NCBI GenBank assembly: GCA_964510225.1
Contig: CAZEAN010000065.1
Span: forward strand, 1 to 33,525
DNA: 33,525 bases
Reading direction: 5' to 3'
DNA from: CAZEAN01 sp964510225
GTDB lineage: Bacteria; Planctomycetota; Planctomycetia; Isosphaerales; Isosphaeraceae
A model generated the notes under the pieces. That model did no database searches, had not been told where the DNA came from, and was given only the letters and a program-made list of their open reading frames with translations. This document shows positions 16,832-24,416 of this stretch, piece by piece (the first letter of the stretch is position 1; each line of letters opens with the position of its first letter). The position numbers were made by a program, and so were the translations under genes.

Positions 16832-19800
16832 TTAATCAACGGAGGCGAGTTCGAGCGGGATCCGAACCGGTCTGAACCCTGGGGATTCAACCGTCGACTC
16901 GGGTTGCTCGGACACGGTCGTCGGATTCGCACAACGGGCTCTGGATCGAAGTCCAGAGAATTGTCGAGCAATGAGGAGGATCCCCGCATAGCCACTCGGG
17001 ATATAGAGCAACGCCAGGAGTGTGGCGCCACTAACACCTCCGGCCACAACGACAGCGAGTGGCGGCCAGAATCCGCCGCCATCGAGCAAGAGCGGCATGA
17101 AGCCCGCAATGGTCGTGAAGGTAGTCGCCAAGACGTGCCGAGCGCTCCCGAGGACGACCTCAGCGATTGCCGAAGGATCACCCGCTCGAGCTGTCGGATG
17201 AGCCCGGATCGCCGCGAGAACGACGATACTATCATTCAAGGCCACACCGATCAGACCAGCGGTCCCGATGATCGCCATGAAACCGAACGGATAGCCGGAA
17301 ATCCAGATCGCTAGAATCCCCAAGCCAACGGATGCGATCCCGACCCCACCAATCAATCCCGCCATTCGGAACGAATTGAAGGAGAGAACGAGGGTCGCAA
17401 CCATCAACGCGACGAGAATATTGATCGAGGCGAAGAGGCTACCCATTGCCTCGCCTTGCTCTTCCTCCTCGCCCCCGAATTCGAGTTCATAGCCTGGCGG
17501 CAGCTCCCAACCTGATTGGTCGAGACGGGTCCGGAAATCAGCAAGGACCTCGGCAGGCAAGGCGTCGACCCGGAGAAAGCCCTGGATTGAGTTGCAGCGT
17601 CGACCCTCCCGATGGGTGATCCGACTGTGTTCCGGTTCCAGCTCTAACGAGCCGATGATATCGAGCGGGATCCAATCCTCGGTCTCTTCTGAGACGAAAC
17701 TCAGCGAGGCGATCCGGTCAAGTTCGATCCGCCGCTCATTGGAGACCCGGACTAGAACGGGAAGCTCCTCGACCTCTTCCAAGATGGAGCCACCAATGAC
17801 TCCTTCAAGGTTCGCTTGAAGTTGACCCGCGATCTCGGTCAAGGTGAGCCCGACAAGATTGACCTCGTCTTCGTCCGCTTCCAGTCGGAGCTTCGGCGAG
17901 CCTCCGTCGAGGGTCGCTCTGGTGTGCTCGACCTCCGGGACCGTCGCGAGGATCTTCCGGAGTTCTTCCCCGTACAGCCGGAGTCGTTCCAAACTCGGTC
18001 CGAAGAGATGGATCTCAATCGGGGCGTCGAATGGAGGACCTTGACCGAAGGCGCGGACGATGAGCTGAGCATTGGGGAACTCGGTCGGAAGTTCCAGTTC
18101 AAGCGACCGGATTAGGTCAAGGGCACGGTCAGCAGAGTCAGCACGGACGATCGCTTGAGCATACGAAGGGGTCTGATCTTCGTTATTCAGCATATTATAA
18201 TAAACCGTCGGGGCACTTTGACCGACGAACCAGTCGATCCGATCAACTCCTTCATGTGATCCGATGCTCGCCGTAATCTCATCGAGTCGTGATTTCGTTT
18301 CCTTGATCGAGACCGAACCTGGAAGTCGGAATTGAATCATGAACTGGTCACGATCAGCCGGGGGAAAGAACTGGTCCCGTAGCTCTCCTGCCCTCAGAAA
18401 GCCGATGATCGGGAGTGTTAGTGCAACCGAAAGCCCCAAGAGTGGCCGACGAACCAGGATCGTGACGAAAGAACGGATCGGCTTGACCAAGAACGGGATC
18501 GAGAAACCATCACGCCACCATCGTCTCGTCCGTTGCACTCGGTTCGCTCCACCGAGAAGACCAGAAAGCGCGGGGATGATCGAAAGCGAGACGAAGAGGG
18601 ACGAAACTAAGGCGAGCACCACACTAATGCCCATCGGTCCTACAAACTCACCGATGTCTCCGGTCAGCAAGACGATCGGCATGAACGCGAGAACCGTCGT
18701 CAAGGTCGAGCCCAGAAGCGGGACCCAGAGATGCTGGACCGTTTCACGGATCGCCTCAAACGCAGAGGCTCCCGACGCTCGCTTCACGTTGATTTCGTCG
18801 ACAACCACAATGGCATTATCAATCAAAAGACCAAGAGCGATAATAAGTCCAGTAATCGACATTTGATGTAACGGAATACGTAAGACCATCAAACCGGCCA
18901 GCGTAATAGCAATGGAAAGCGGGAGTGCTGAGGCAACAAGGATCGCAGAGCGCCAACCCATCATCACGAAGACCACCGCGACCACAGAGAGGGCTCCAAC
19001 CAAGAGATTGACCCCCAGCGAATCAAGCCGTTCGGTGGTGTAATGGCTCTGGTCAAACATTAAGTCGAGGTCGATGCCATCAGGGAGTTCCTCCCTGAAC
19101 GCCTCAATGGTAGAGCGGGCATCGGCAGCCCAATGATCTACGCGTTGGTCTTCGATCATCCGGACCGCTACCGCAATCGAAGGCTTCCCGTCGACGATCG
19201 CCAACTCACGCGGAGGATCCTCTGGAACCCGATCGATTTTCGCAATCGTCCCCACGCGGAGGATCGTCCCATCCACACTTTCGACCAGAGGGACTTGGGC
19301 GATCCGGGTCAAGGCATCAAGCTCACCGGAGACCTCGATCAGCCGATTCCCTTTGGAGCTCCGCAACGCGCCGGCGGCGACCTTTGGATCAGCACGTTCA
19401 ATCGCTGCCGCGACTTGCTCGGCGGTCAGATTCAATTCCAGGAGTTCGTCGGGATCAACCGTGACTCGGATCTGTTCTTCAGGTTCTCCAACCAGTTCAA
19501 CATAATCTGTTCCGGGAACTTCTTGGAGCCGATCCTTGAGTTCTTCCGCAAAGCGGTTCAGCAAGCCGAGCCGAGGTTCATCGGGGAGTTCCCAACGGAG
19601 GGCAGCGACCATGGTGTAGGCGTTCGCCCCGCGCTCTTCGTCCAGTTCAGGGGGAAGCGCTTCCTTGGGAAACTCGGGGCTAACCTCCGCGAGCCGGTCA
19701 CGGACCTTGGACCAAATCGGCGATGGTTCAACCACCGATCCTTTCAGCTCGACCGTCACCAACGAGATTCCAGGGCGAGAGATCGATCGGATCGAGTCAA

Positions 19801-20023
19801 TATCTGAGAGTTCGGCGAGTTCATCTTCGATCTTCTCGGTGACCATCGCTTCTACACGCTCGGCGGTGGCGCCAGGAACTCGTGTAAGGACAATCGCGTG
19901 TCGAGGTGTTAAGGCAGGATCCTCCAGGCGAGGCAAGGTCACAAATGCAGAGGCACCTGCAACCATTCCAACGGCAATCGCCAAGAGGAGGAGACGGCGA
20001 TTCCGGAAAAAAAGCGTACTCAT
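16832..20023 (-). CDS. RND efflux pump inner-membrane permease (AcrB-like)
   Basis: Proton-driven drug or solvent exporter of the RND superfamily, 1063 aa, the normal length. TM1 is at about residues 9-30, the first periplasmic loop about 35-335, TM2-TM6 about 336-490, the second loop about 550-860 and TM8-TM12 about 865-1020. The TM4 proton site reads GLLIDNAIVVVDE (Asp 402, Asn 403) where AcrB has an Asp pair. In TM10 the sequence GVALNDSIVVL puts Asn 930 and Asp 931 where AcrB has the essential Lys 940 and Asn. So one Asp is kept, the Lys is lost and a new Asp appears, as in a separate RND subgroup. Its ATG overlaps the stop of the membrane fusion protein gene by 4 bases (ATGA), so the two are translationally coupled. 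No outer-membrane TolC-like gene is in the window. Substrate unknown. Confidence 0.95.
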   Translation of the reverse strand: MSTLFFRNRRLLLLAIAVGMVAGASAFVTLPRLEDPALTPRHAIVLTRVPGATAERVEAMVTEKIEDELAELSDIDSIRSISRPGISLVTVELKGSVVEPSPIWSKVRDRLAEVSPEFPKEALPPELDEERGANAYTMVAALRWELPDEPRLGLLNRFAEELKDRLQEVPGTDYVELVGEPEEQIRVTVDPDELLELNLTAEQVAAAIERADPKVAAGALRSSKGNRLIEVSGELDALTRIAQVPLVESVDGTILRVGTIAKIDRVPEDPPRELAIVDGKPSIAVAVRMIEDQRVDHWAADARSTIEAFREELPDGIDLDLMFDQSHYTTERLDSLGVNLLVGALSVVAVVFVMMGWRSAILVASALPLSIAITLAGLMVLRIPLHQMSITGLIIALGLLIDNAIVVVDEINVKRASGASAFEAIRETVQHLWVPLLGSTLTTVLAFMPIVLLTGDIGEFVGPMGISVVLALVSSLFVSLSIIPALSGLLGGANRVQRTRRWWRDGFSIPFLVKPIRSFVTILVRRPLLGLSVALTLPIIGFLRAGELRDQFFPPADRDQFMIQFRLPGSVSIKETKSRLDEITASIGSHEGVDRIDWFVGQSAPTVYYNMLNNEDQTPSYAQAIVRADSADRALDLIRSLELELPTEFPNAQLIVRAFGQGPPFDAPIEIHLFGPSLERLRLYGEELRKILATVPEVEHTRATLDGGSPKLRLEADEDEVNLVGLTLTEIAGQLQANLEGVIGGSILEEVEELPVLVRVSNERRIELDRIASLSFVSEETEDWIPLDIIGSLELEPEHSRITHREGRRCNSIQGFLRVDALPAEVLADFRTRLDQSGWELPPGYELEFGGEEEEQGEAMGSLFASINILVALMVATLVLSFNSFRMAGLIGGVGIASVGLGILAIWISGYPFGFMAIIGTAGLIGVALNDSIVVLAAIRAHPTARAGDPSAIAEVVLGSARHVLATTFTTIAGFMPLLLDGGGFWPPLAVVVAGGVSGATLLALLYIPSGYAGILLIARQFSGLRSRARCANPTTVSEQPESTVESPGFRPVRIPLELASVD

Positions 20024-21375
20024 TCGTTCCCCTCCTCGATCGTCGGAACAACCCGGATCCGCATTCCTGGAGTCAAGCGATGCGCCCCTTCGATGATCAC
20101 TTCCTCTTTCGGCTGAAGCGTTCCGACCACAAAGACGCGATCGGTATCAAGCTCGATCACTTCAACATCACGTCTTCCGACACGTTGAATCGAGGAGTCG
20201 GATTCGTTCTCGGATCGAACCGCGACATAGCAGGTCCAGAGTCCCCTGAGTCCCTCAGTCATCGCCTCGATCGGTAGCCAATACCCCGTCGCCTCGACAA
20301 CCTCGTTGACTTGAAGTCGTACGAGGTCGCCGACATGCAACTTCGGGTCAGCCCGAAGGATGTCGAACCTGATTTTCACGGTCCGAGTCCGGGCATGCCG
20401 GTCGGGTCTTACCGAGTTCAACGCACCAACGATCGACTGGTCGCCAACTTTGAGTTCAAACGCATCCTCTTGGTTCAATAAGGGGAGGACAGCCGGGTCC
20501 ACGCCGAGATGAGCCTCCAAGTGATCCGTTTCGAGGAGCTGAACAACTGGCGCCCCGGTTTCCAAGACATTTCCTTCGTCCACATAACGTTCGGCAATCG
20601 TCCCTGAAAACGGAGCAACAAGCGTTGACTTCTGTAAGTCAACATCGATTTGCTCGATCTCTGCGCTGAGTTGTTGAACGAGAGCTTCTTGAGCATCGAT
20701 CTGTTCAACACGGGTCCCGGCAAGCAACTCATCGAGTTCCGCCTCCGCAGCACGAAGCATCGCTTCGGCGGCCTGCAGATCAAATCGAGCGACATCATAG
20801 TCTTGGTCCGAATTGGACCGGCTCTGATTAAGGCGCTTGGCACGATCGGCGGTCACATTCGACTTCCGCAGTGAGGCCGACATCTGAGCAACCCGAGCGC
20901 GAGCAGCCGCAATCACCTCTTCCCGTGGTCCTTTAATCATTTCTGCAAGCGTTGCGTTGGCCTGAGCCATCTGTGCGACTTTTTGCCTCCTTGTCGCTTG
21001 GAGACGGGTCGTATCGAGCTTGGCAATGACCTCGCCTGCCTCGACTTTCGTGCCCTCGTCTGGCTTTACTTCGATGAGCAAACCGCCAAGCTCAAATCCG
21101 AGATCACTCACTCTTGCCGGTTCAATCCGCCCCACGAAGGACCGCTTCCGGACATATTGCGTCTCGCGCTGAGCCTCTTGAACACGGACCGGAAGCGGCG
21201 GTGCGTCTTCGTCCCCGGATTCAACGGCGTCACCCTGCCGAACCAACCCACCGAGCGTCACAATGGCAACGCCGACGATGAAAAGCCCCACCAGCGTGGA
21301 ACCTCGCGTCAATAATTGACTCCGAGTCAGTTTTCCAGCAAAAAAAGGGGGAGGCTTATGATGGGAAGCTGGCAT
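20020..21375 (-). CDS. RND efflux membrane fusion protein (HlyD/AcrA family)
   Basis: Periplasmic adaptor that joins the RND permease to an outer-membrane channel. I start it at the ATG at 21375 because a strong AAAGGAGG sits 9 bases upstream, inside the 3' end of tetR; the frame could begin at 21432 but without such a site. This gives 451 aa. One membrane anchor at about 26-44, then the adaptor order: beta-barrel/lipoyl half (FVGRIEPARVSDLGFELGG), a long alpha hairpin (about 115-240), the second lipoyl half (STLVAPFSGTIAERYVDEG) and a beta-barrel to membrane-proximal domain. It overlaps the end of tetR by about 20 bases and the permease gene by 4 bases, so all three are one operon. Confidence 0.94.
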   Translation of the reverse strand: MPASHHKPPPFFAGKLTRSQLLTRGSTLVGLFIVGVAIVTLGGLVRQGDAVESGDEDAPPLPVRVQEAQRETQYVRKRSFVGRIEPARVSDLGFELGGLLIEVKPDEGTKVEAGEVIAKLDTTRLQATRRQKVAQMAQANATLAEMIKGPREEVIAAARARVAQMSASLRKSNVTADRAKRLNQSRSNSDQDYDVARFDLQAAEAMLRAAEAELDELLAGTRVEQIDAQEALVQQLSAEIEQIDVDLQKSTLVAPFSGTIAERYVDEGNVLETGAPVVQLLETDHLEAHLGVDPAVLPLLNQEDAFELKVGDQSIVGALNSVRPDRHARTRTVKIRFDILRADPKLHVGDLVRLQVNEVVEATGYWLPIEAMTEGLRGLWTCYVAVRSENESDSSIQRVGRRDVEVIELDTDRVFVVGTLQPKEEVIIEGAHRLTPGMRIRVVPTIEEGNE

Positions 21376-22087
21376 GTGGGAAAACCTCCTTTGAAATCCG
21401 TCGGTAGGTAGCGTCGTAATTCCAATCCGCACTCAGAGCCCGCCAGCCGAAGCCGTCGGCAAGGACATGGAGATTCTCTCGGAGACTCCCGTAGGGATCG
21501 TGGATCCCGGCGTGGGCGAGGGAAACAGCATCCGCCGCAAGTGAATGGACGCCGAAGCTCATTGACCAGAACGCGAAGCAGATTTCAGTCGGTGTCCGAC
21601 CTCGGAGTTCGAGATCGCCGGCTTCGACGGCTTCGATGATGATCTGATTCACGACGTTTAGACAGTGTGTTTCTTGCTGTTCGAGCCAATTCCGACGTTC
21701 TTCGGTCGCACGTTCCCAAAGGGAATCGGTCTTAACGATCGTCTCGATCTTGAAGTGGCCAGGGTTCGATTGGACGAAGAGAACGTCCGCAACTCCGATC
21801 GCAAAGAGGCGTTCCCGGGTCGTGCCCTGAAATCGACTCGCTTGTTCAAAAAGCTCACCGCGGAGTCGCATCGTCCGAACGGTGAGGGCAAGGAGCACGT
21901 CTTCTTTGGTTGCGAAGTGAGTAAAGACGGTGCCATTCGAACAACCAACCTCTTCAGCGACTTTGCGGAGATTCAGCCCATGGTAGCCGTGCTCAAGAAC
22001 GTGCCGGTACGCGATATCGAGGATCTGTTCCTCGCGCTCGCGCTTCACTCGCTCTTTCCAGTTCTCTTTTTCCACTGATTGCGCCAT
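21356..22087 (-). CDS. TetR-family regulator of the RND operon
   Basis: Transcription factor of 243 aa with the TetR helix-turn-helix at about residues 20-66 (EEQILDIAYRHVLEHGYHG, then LRKVAEEVGCSNGTVFTHFATKEDVLLAL). The remaining about 175 residues are the ligand-binding and dimerisation domain, which diverges as usual. It is the first gene of the efflux operon and overlaps the adaptor gene by about 20 bases, so it is almost certainly an autoregulating repressor of the pump. ATG at 22087 with AGGA 8 bases upstream. The AT-rich inverted repeats at 22098-22151, immediately upstream, are a likely operator. Confidence 0.95.
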   Translation of the reverse strand: MAQSVEKENWKERVKREREEQILDIAYRHVLEHGYHGLNLRKVAEEVGCSNGTVFTHFATKEDVLLALTVRTMRLRGELFEQASRFQGTTRERLFAIGVADVLFVQSNPGHFKIETIVKTDSLWERATEERRNWLEQQETHCLNVVNQIIIEAVEAGDLELRGRTPTEICFAFWSMSFGVHSLAADAVSLAHAGIHDPYGSLRENLHVLADGFGWRALSADWNYDATYRRISKEVFPHASFPS

Positions 22088-22097
22088 GAAAGCATCC

Positions 22098-22151
22098 TAG
22101 TCATTTTTTGACCTAGAGTCAAGAAAAGGGGGATTGGTCAAAAAACGACTA
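22098..22151. promoter_or_regulatory. Inverted repeats, candidate TetR operator
   Basis: TAGTCATTTTTTGACC (22098-22113) and GGTCAAAAAACGACTA (22136-22151) are reverse complements with one mismatch in 16. Nested inside is the 15-bp near-palindrome TTGACCTAGAGTCAA (22108-22122), so TTGAC half-sites occur three times. The element starts 10 bases before the tetR ATG and faces the pirin operon. Its position and two-fold symmetry fit the binding site of a dimeric repressor covering the promoter. Confidence 0.6.
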
Positions 22152-22180
22152 TTTACTCGAATATCCTGTGGCACTGATAG

Positions 22181-22209
22181 TTGCCGGGGGCATCGTTCTA
22201 CAATATCGT
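22181..22209 (+). promoter_or_regulatory. Possible promoter of the pirin operon
   Basis: TTGCCG (22181-22186), a 17-base spacer, then TATCGT (22204-22209), about 35 bases before the expected leader end. Each hexamer matches the sigma-70 consensus at four of six positions, so this is suggestive only. Confidence 0.3.
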
Positions 22210-22250
22210 ACCGTTTGATGCACGAAGAACTGTGAAGGGAGCATGTTACG

Positions 22251-22952
22251 ATGATTCAAGTCCGTCGGAGCGGAGATCGCGGTCGGTTCGATCATGGCTG
22301 GCTCGACACGCGTCATACGTTCTCCTTTGGTTCCTACTTCGATCCTGCTTACACTGGGTTTCGGTCGCTTCGCGTTCTGAACGAAGATCGGGTGGTCCCC
22401 AACGCCGGCTTCCCCACCCATGGTCATCGGGAGATGGAAATCATCTCCTATGTAATCAAAGGACAACTCGAGCATCGGGACAGCCTCGGCCACGGCGCGA
22501 TTCTTGGCCCTGGCGAGATTCAACGGATGACCGCCGGAACAGGGATCCGACACAGCGAATTCAACCCCTCGACAACCGAGCCCGTACATTTCTTACAGAT
22601 TTGGATCGAGCCGGGCGAGCCCGAACTCACTCCATCCTATCAACAAGAGTTCCTACCATGGGGCGATCAAGAGAATGACGGACTAATTCACGCTGCTGGG
22701 CCACCAGGCTCTAAATCCGTGGTCGACATCCACCAAAATGCCAACCTCTGGATCGGCCGTGCCAATTCGAGTCGGCGGTTTCAGATCGCCACTGACCCCG
22801 GACGTTTTGGCTGGATCCAGGTGATCAAAGGCTCGATCAAACTCAATGGCATGGCCCTCGAAGGTGGCGATGGCGCTTCGACCTCAAACCTCGATCAAAT
22901 CGACATAGAATCAAACTCTTCGACGGAATACCTCTATTTTGACCTCGCCTAA
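22251..22952 (+). CDS. Pirin-family cupin protein (YhhW-like)
   Basis: Bicupin iron protein of 233 aa, the usual length for the bacterial YhhW/YhaK branch of pirins. The four metal ligands sit at the standard positions: His 57 and His 59 in PTHGHREME, then His 101 and Glu 103 in TGIRHSEFN. The opening RRSGDRGRFDHGWLDTRHTFSFGSYFDP and the core RMTAGTGIRHSEFN are typical. Some members show quercetin 2,3-dioxygenase activity and others act as redox sensors or regulators; which applies here cannot be told. GGGAG lies 9 bases upstream of the ATG. The next gene starts 37 bases after its stop, so it leads a three-gene unit with an SDR and an OsmC-like protein, suggesting a role in oxidative or xenobiotic stress. 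It is divergent from the TetR-controlled efflux operon. Confidence 0.93.
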   Translation: MIQVRRSGDRGRFDHGWLDTRHTFSFGSYFDPAYTGFRSLRVLNEDRVVPNAGFPTHGHREMEIISYVIKGQLEHRDSLGHGAILGPGEIQRMTAGTGIRHSEFNPSTTEPVHFLQIWIEPGEPELTPSYQQEFLPWGDQENDGLIHAAGPPGSKSVVDIHQNANLWIGRANSSRRFQIATDPGRFGWIQVIKGSIKLNGMALEGGDGASTSNLDQIDIESNSSTEYLYFDLA

Positions 22953-22989
22953 CCACCGACATCAATGGGCGAGGTCCTGGAGTGACATT

Positions 22990-23865
22990 GTGATTGGCAA
23001 GACCTGTTTGATTACGGGATCCACTTCGGGGATCGGGCGGGTGACTGCAGAGGCACTCGCTGCTCAGGGGGCCCGGGTTGTCTTGATCGGGCGGAGTCAA
23101 GAGCGTTGTGAGTCTGCCGTCGATGGAATCAAACGTGCGACAAAGAACACCGAGATCTCAGCACTCACTGCGGATCTCATGTTGCAGTCTGAGGTGAACC
23201 GTGTCGCCAACCTACTCATCAGTCGGCTTGATCGGTTGGATGTGCTCATCAACAATGCTGGAGCAATGTTTCTTGAGCGCGAACTCACCTCCGAGGGATT
23301 GGAACGCACCTTTGCCCTCAATCATCTCTCCTACTTTCTCTTGACGCTTCGGTTGTTTCCTCTGATCCAAGCAAGCGGTGACGGCCGGATCATCTCGGTG
23401 GCTTCCGATGCCCATCGTGCTGTCCGGAACCCCTCAGCTTGTGACTGGAAAGGGGATCTTACAACACCGACACTAATGACGTATCCTTTGTCTAAGCTAG
23501 CGAATATTCTGTTCACATTTGAGCTCCATCGCCGGATCGAGGGCACCGGGGTCACGGCGAATGCACTCCACCCAGGCTTTGTCCGATCTCGATTCCTCGA
23601 GGGATCAGGGCCCGTGCTCTGGCTGATGCGTCAATTCGCAAGAATCGGCGCGATCTCACCTGAAGAAGGAGCGCGGACCTCCATCTATCTCGCGAGTTCA
23701 GAAGAGGTACAAGGGGTCAGCGGTCAGTATTTTGTCAAGGAACGTGCCATGGAACCATCAGCCCTCGCGAATGACCGTGAGCTGGCTCTGCGACTTTGGG
23801 AACGGAGCGAAGCGATCACAGGGCTGAGCCTCATGGGTCCGAACCGATCGTCAGAGTCATCTTGA
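22990..23865 (+). CDS. Short-chain dehydrogenase/reductase (retinol dehydrogenase-like)
   Basis: NAD(P)-dependent oxidoreductase of the classical SDR type. I place the start at the GTG at 22990 (291 aa) because GGAG lies 7 bases upstream and the protein then opens with the usual short lead into the Rossmann strand; a TTG at 22939 would overlap the pirin gene and add 17 uncharacteristic residues. Motifs: TGSTSGIG (9-16), NNAG (88-91), catalytic Ser in IISVASDAH (about 136-139) and YPLSK (Tyr 165, Lys 169). The layout NHLSYFLLTLRLFPL and HPGFVRSRF is like the retinol dehydrogenase/WW-oxidoreductase group. The substrate is probably a carbonyl or aldehyde. It is the second gene of the pirin unit. 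Confidence 0.93.
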   Translation: MIGKTCLITGSTSGIGRVTAEALAAQGARVVLIGRSQERCESAVDGIKRATKNTEISALTADLMLQSEVNRVANLLISRLDRLDVLINNAGAMFLERELTSEGLERTFALNHLSYFLLTLRLFPLIQASGDGRIISVASDAHRAVRNPSACDWKGDLTTPTLMTYPLSKLANILFTFELHRRIEGTGVTANALHPGFVRSRFLEGSGPVLWLMRQFARIGAISPEEGARTSIYLASSEEVQGVSGQYFVKERAMEPSALANDRELALRLWERSEAITGLSLMGPNRSSESS

Positions 23866-23895
23866 TCAGAGTCCCCTCAACTTCGGATCGATCTC

Positions 23896-24408
23896 ATGAA
23901 TGCTGAATCGCTCAAGGCAATCCAAGGACCGATTAAAGAACGGTATCGAGAGGATCCTGCAGCAGCCTTGCAGACCCTGCAGGCTACCGGCCGAGTTCCT
24001 GCCGAAGGGATCCAGTGTCTCGTCGAAACGCCGGCAGGGACCATCAACGCCGGGCTCCACAAGGCCACTGGAGGCGACGGTACGGCGGCCTGTTCCGGAG
24101 ACATGCTCTTACAAGCACTTGTTGCCTGTGCCGGAGTTACGTTGAAAGCGGTTGCCACGGCAATGGGACTGCAGGTCCGGAGTGCAACCGTCAGCGCAGA
24201 GGCAGACTGGGATGCGCGCGGGACACTCGGCGTTGATAAGTCTGCCCCAGTTGGCTTCAAGGCAATCCGACTCCGTTATGAAATTGACTCAGATGCCAGT
24301 GCGACCCAACTGGAGACCCTCGCCAAACTGACGGATCGTTACTGTGTGATTGCACAGACTCTCAGTCAACCACCGTTGATAAGTTCGACAATCATCTCAA
24401 AAATATGA
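23896..24408 (+). CDS. OsmC-family protein
   Basis: Protein of 170 aa of the OsmC/Ohr superfamily, which reduces organic hydroperoxides with two cysteines, or in some branches serves other thiol chemistry. The helix with the first Cys is ACSGDMLLQALVACAGVTL (Cys 78, extra Cys 66) and the second is in LTDRYCVIAQTL (Cys 150). The usual N-terminal beta stretch (IQCLVETPAGTINAGLHKATGG) is recognisable. It follows the SDR gene by 30 bases with only a weak ribosome site. The gene ends 8 bases from the convergent anti-sigma gene with no terminator between. Role in peroxide defence is inferred from family and neighbours. Confidence 0.9.
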   Translation: MNAESLKAIQGPIKERYREDPAAALQTLQATGRVPAEGIQCLVETPAGTINAGLHKATGGDGTAACSGDMLLQALVACAGVTLKAVATAMGLQVRSATVSAEADWDARGTLGVDKSAPVGFKAIRLRYEIDSDASATQLETLAKLTDRYCVIAQTLSQPPLISSTIISKI

Positions 24409-24416
24409 AGCAATAA

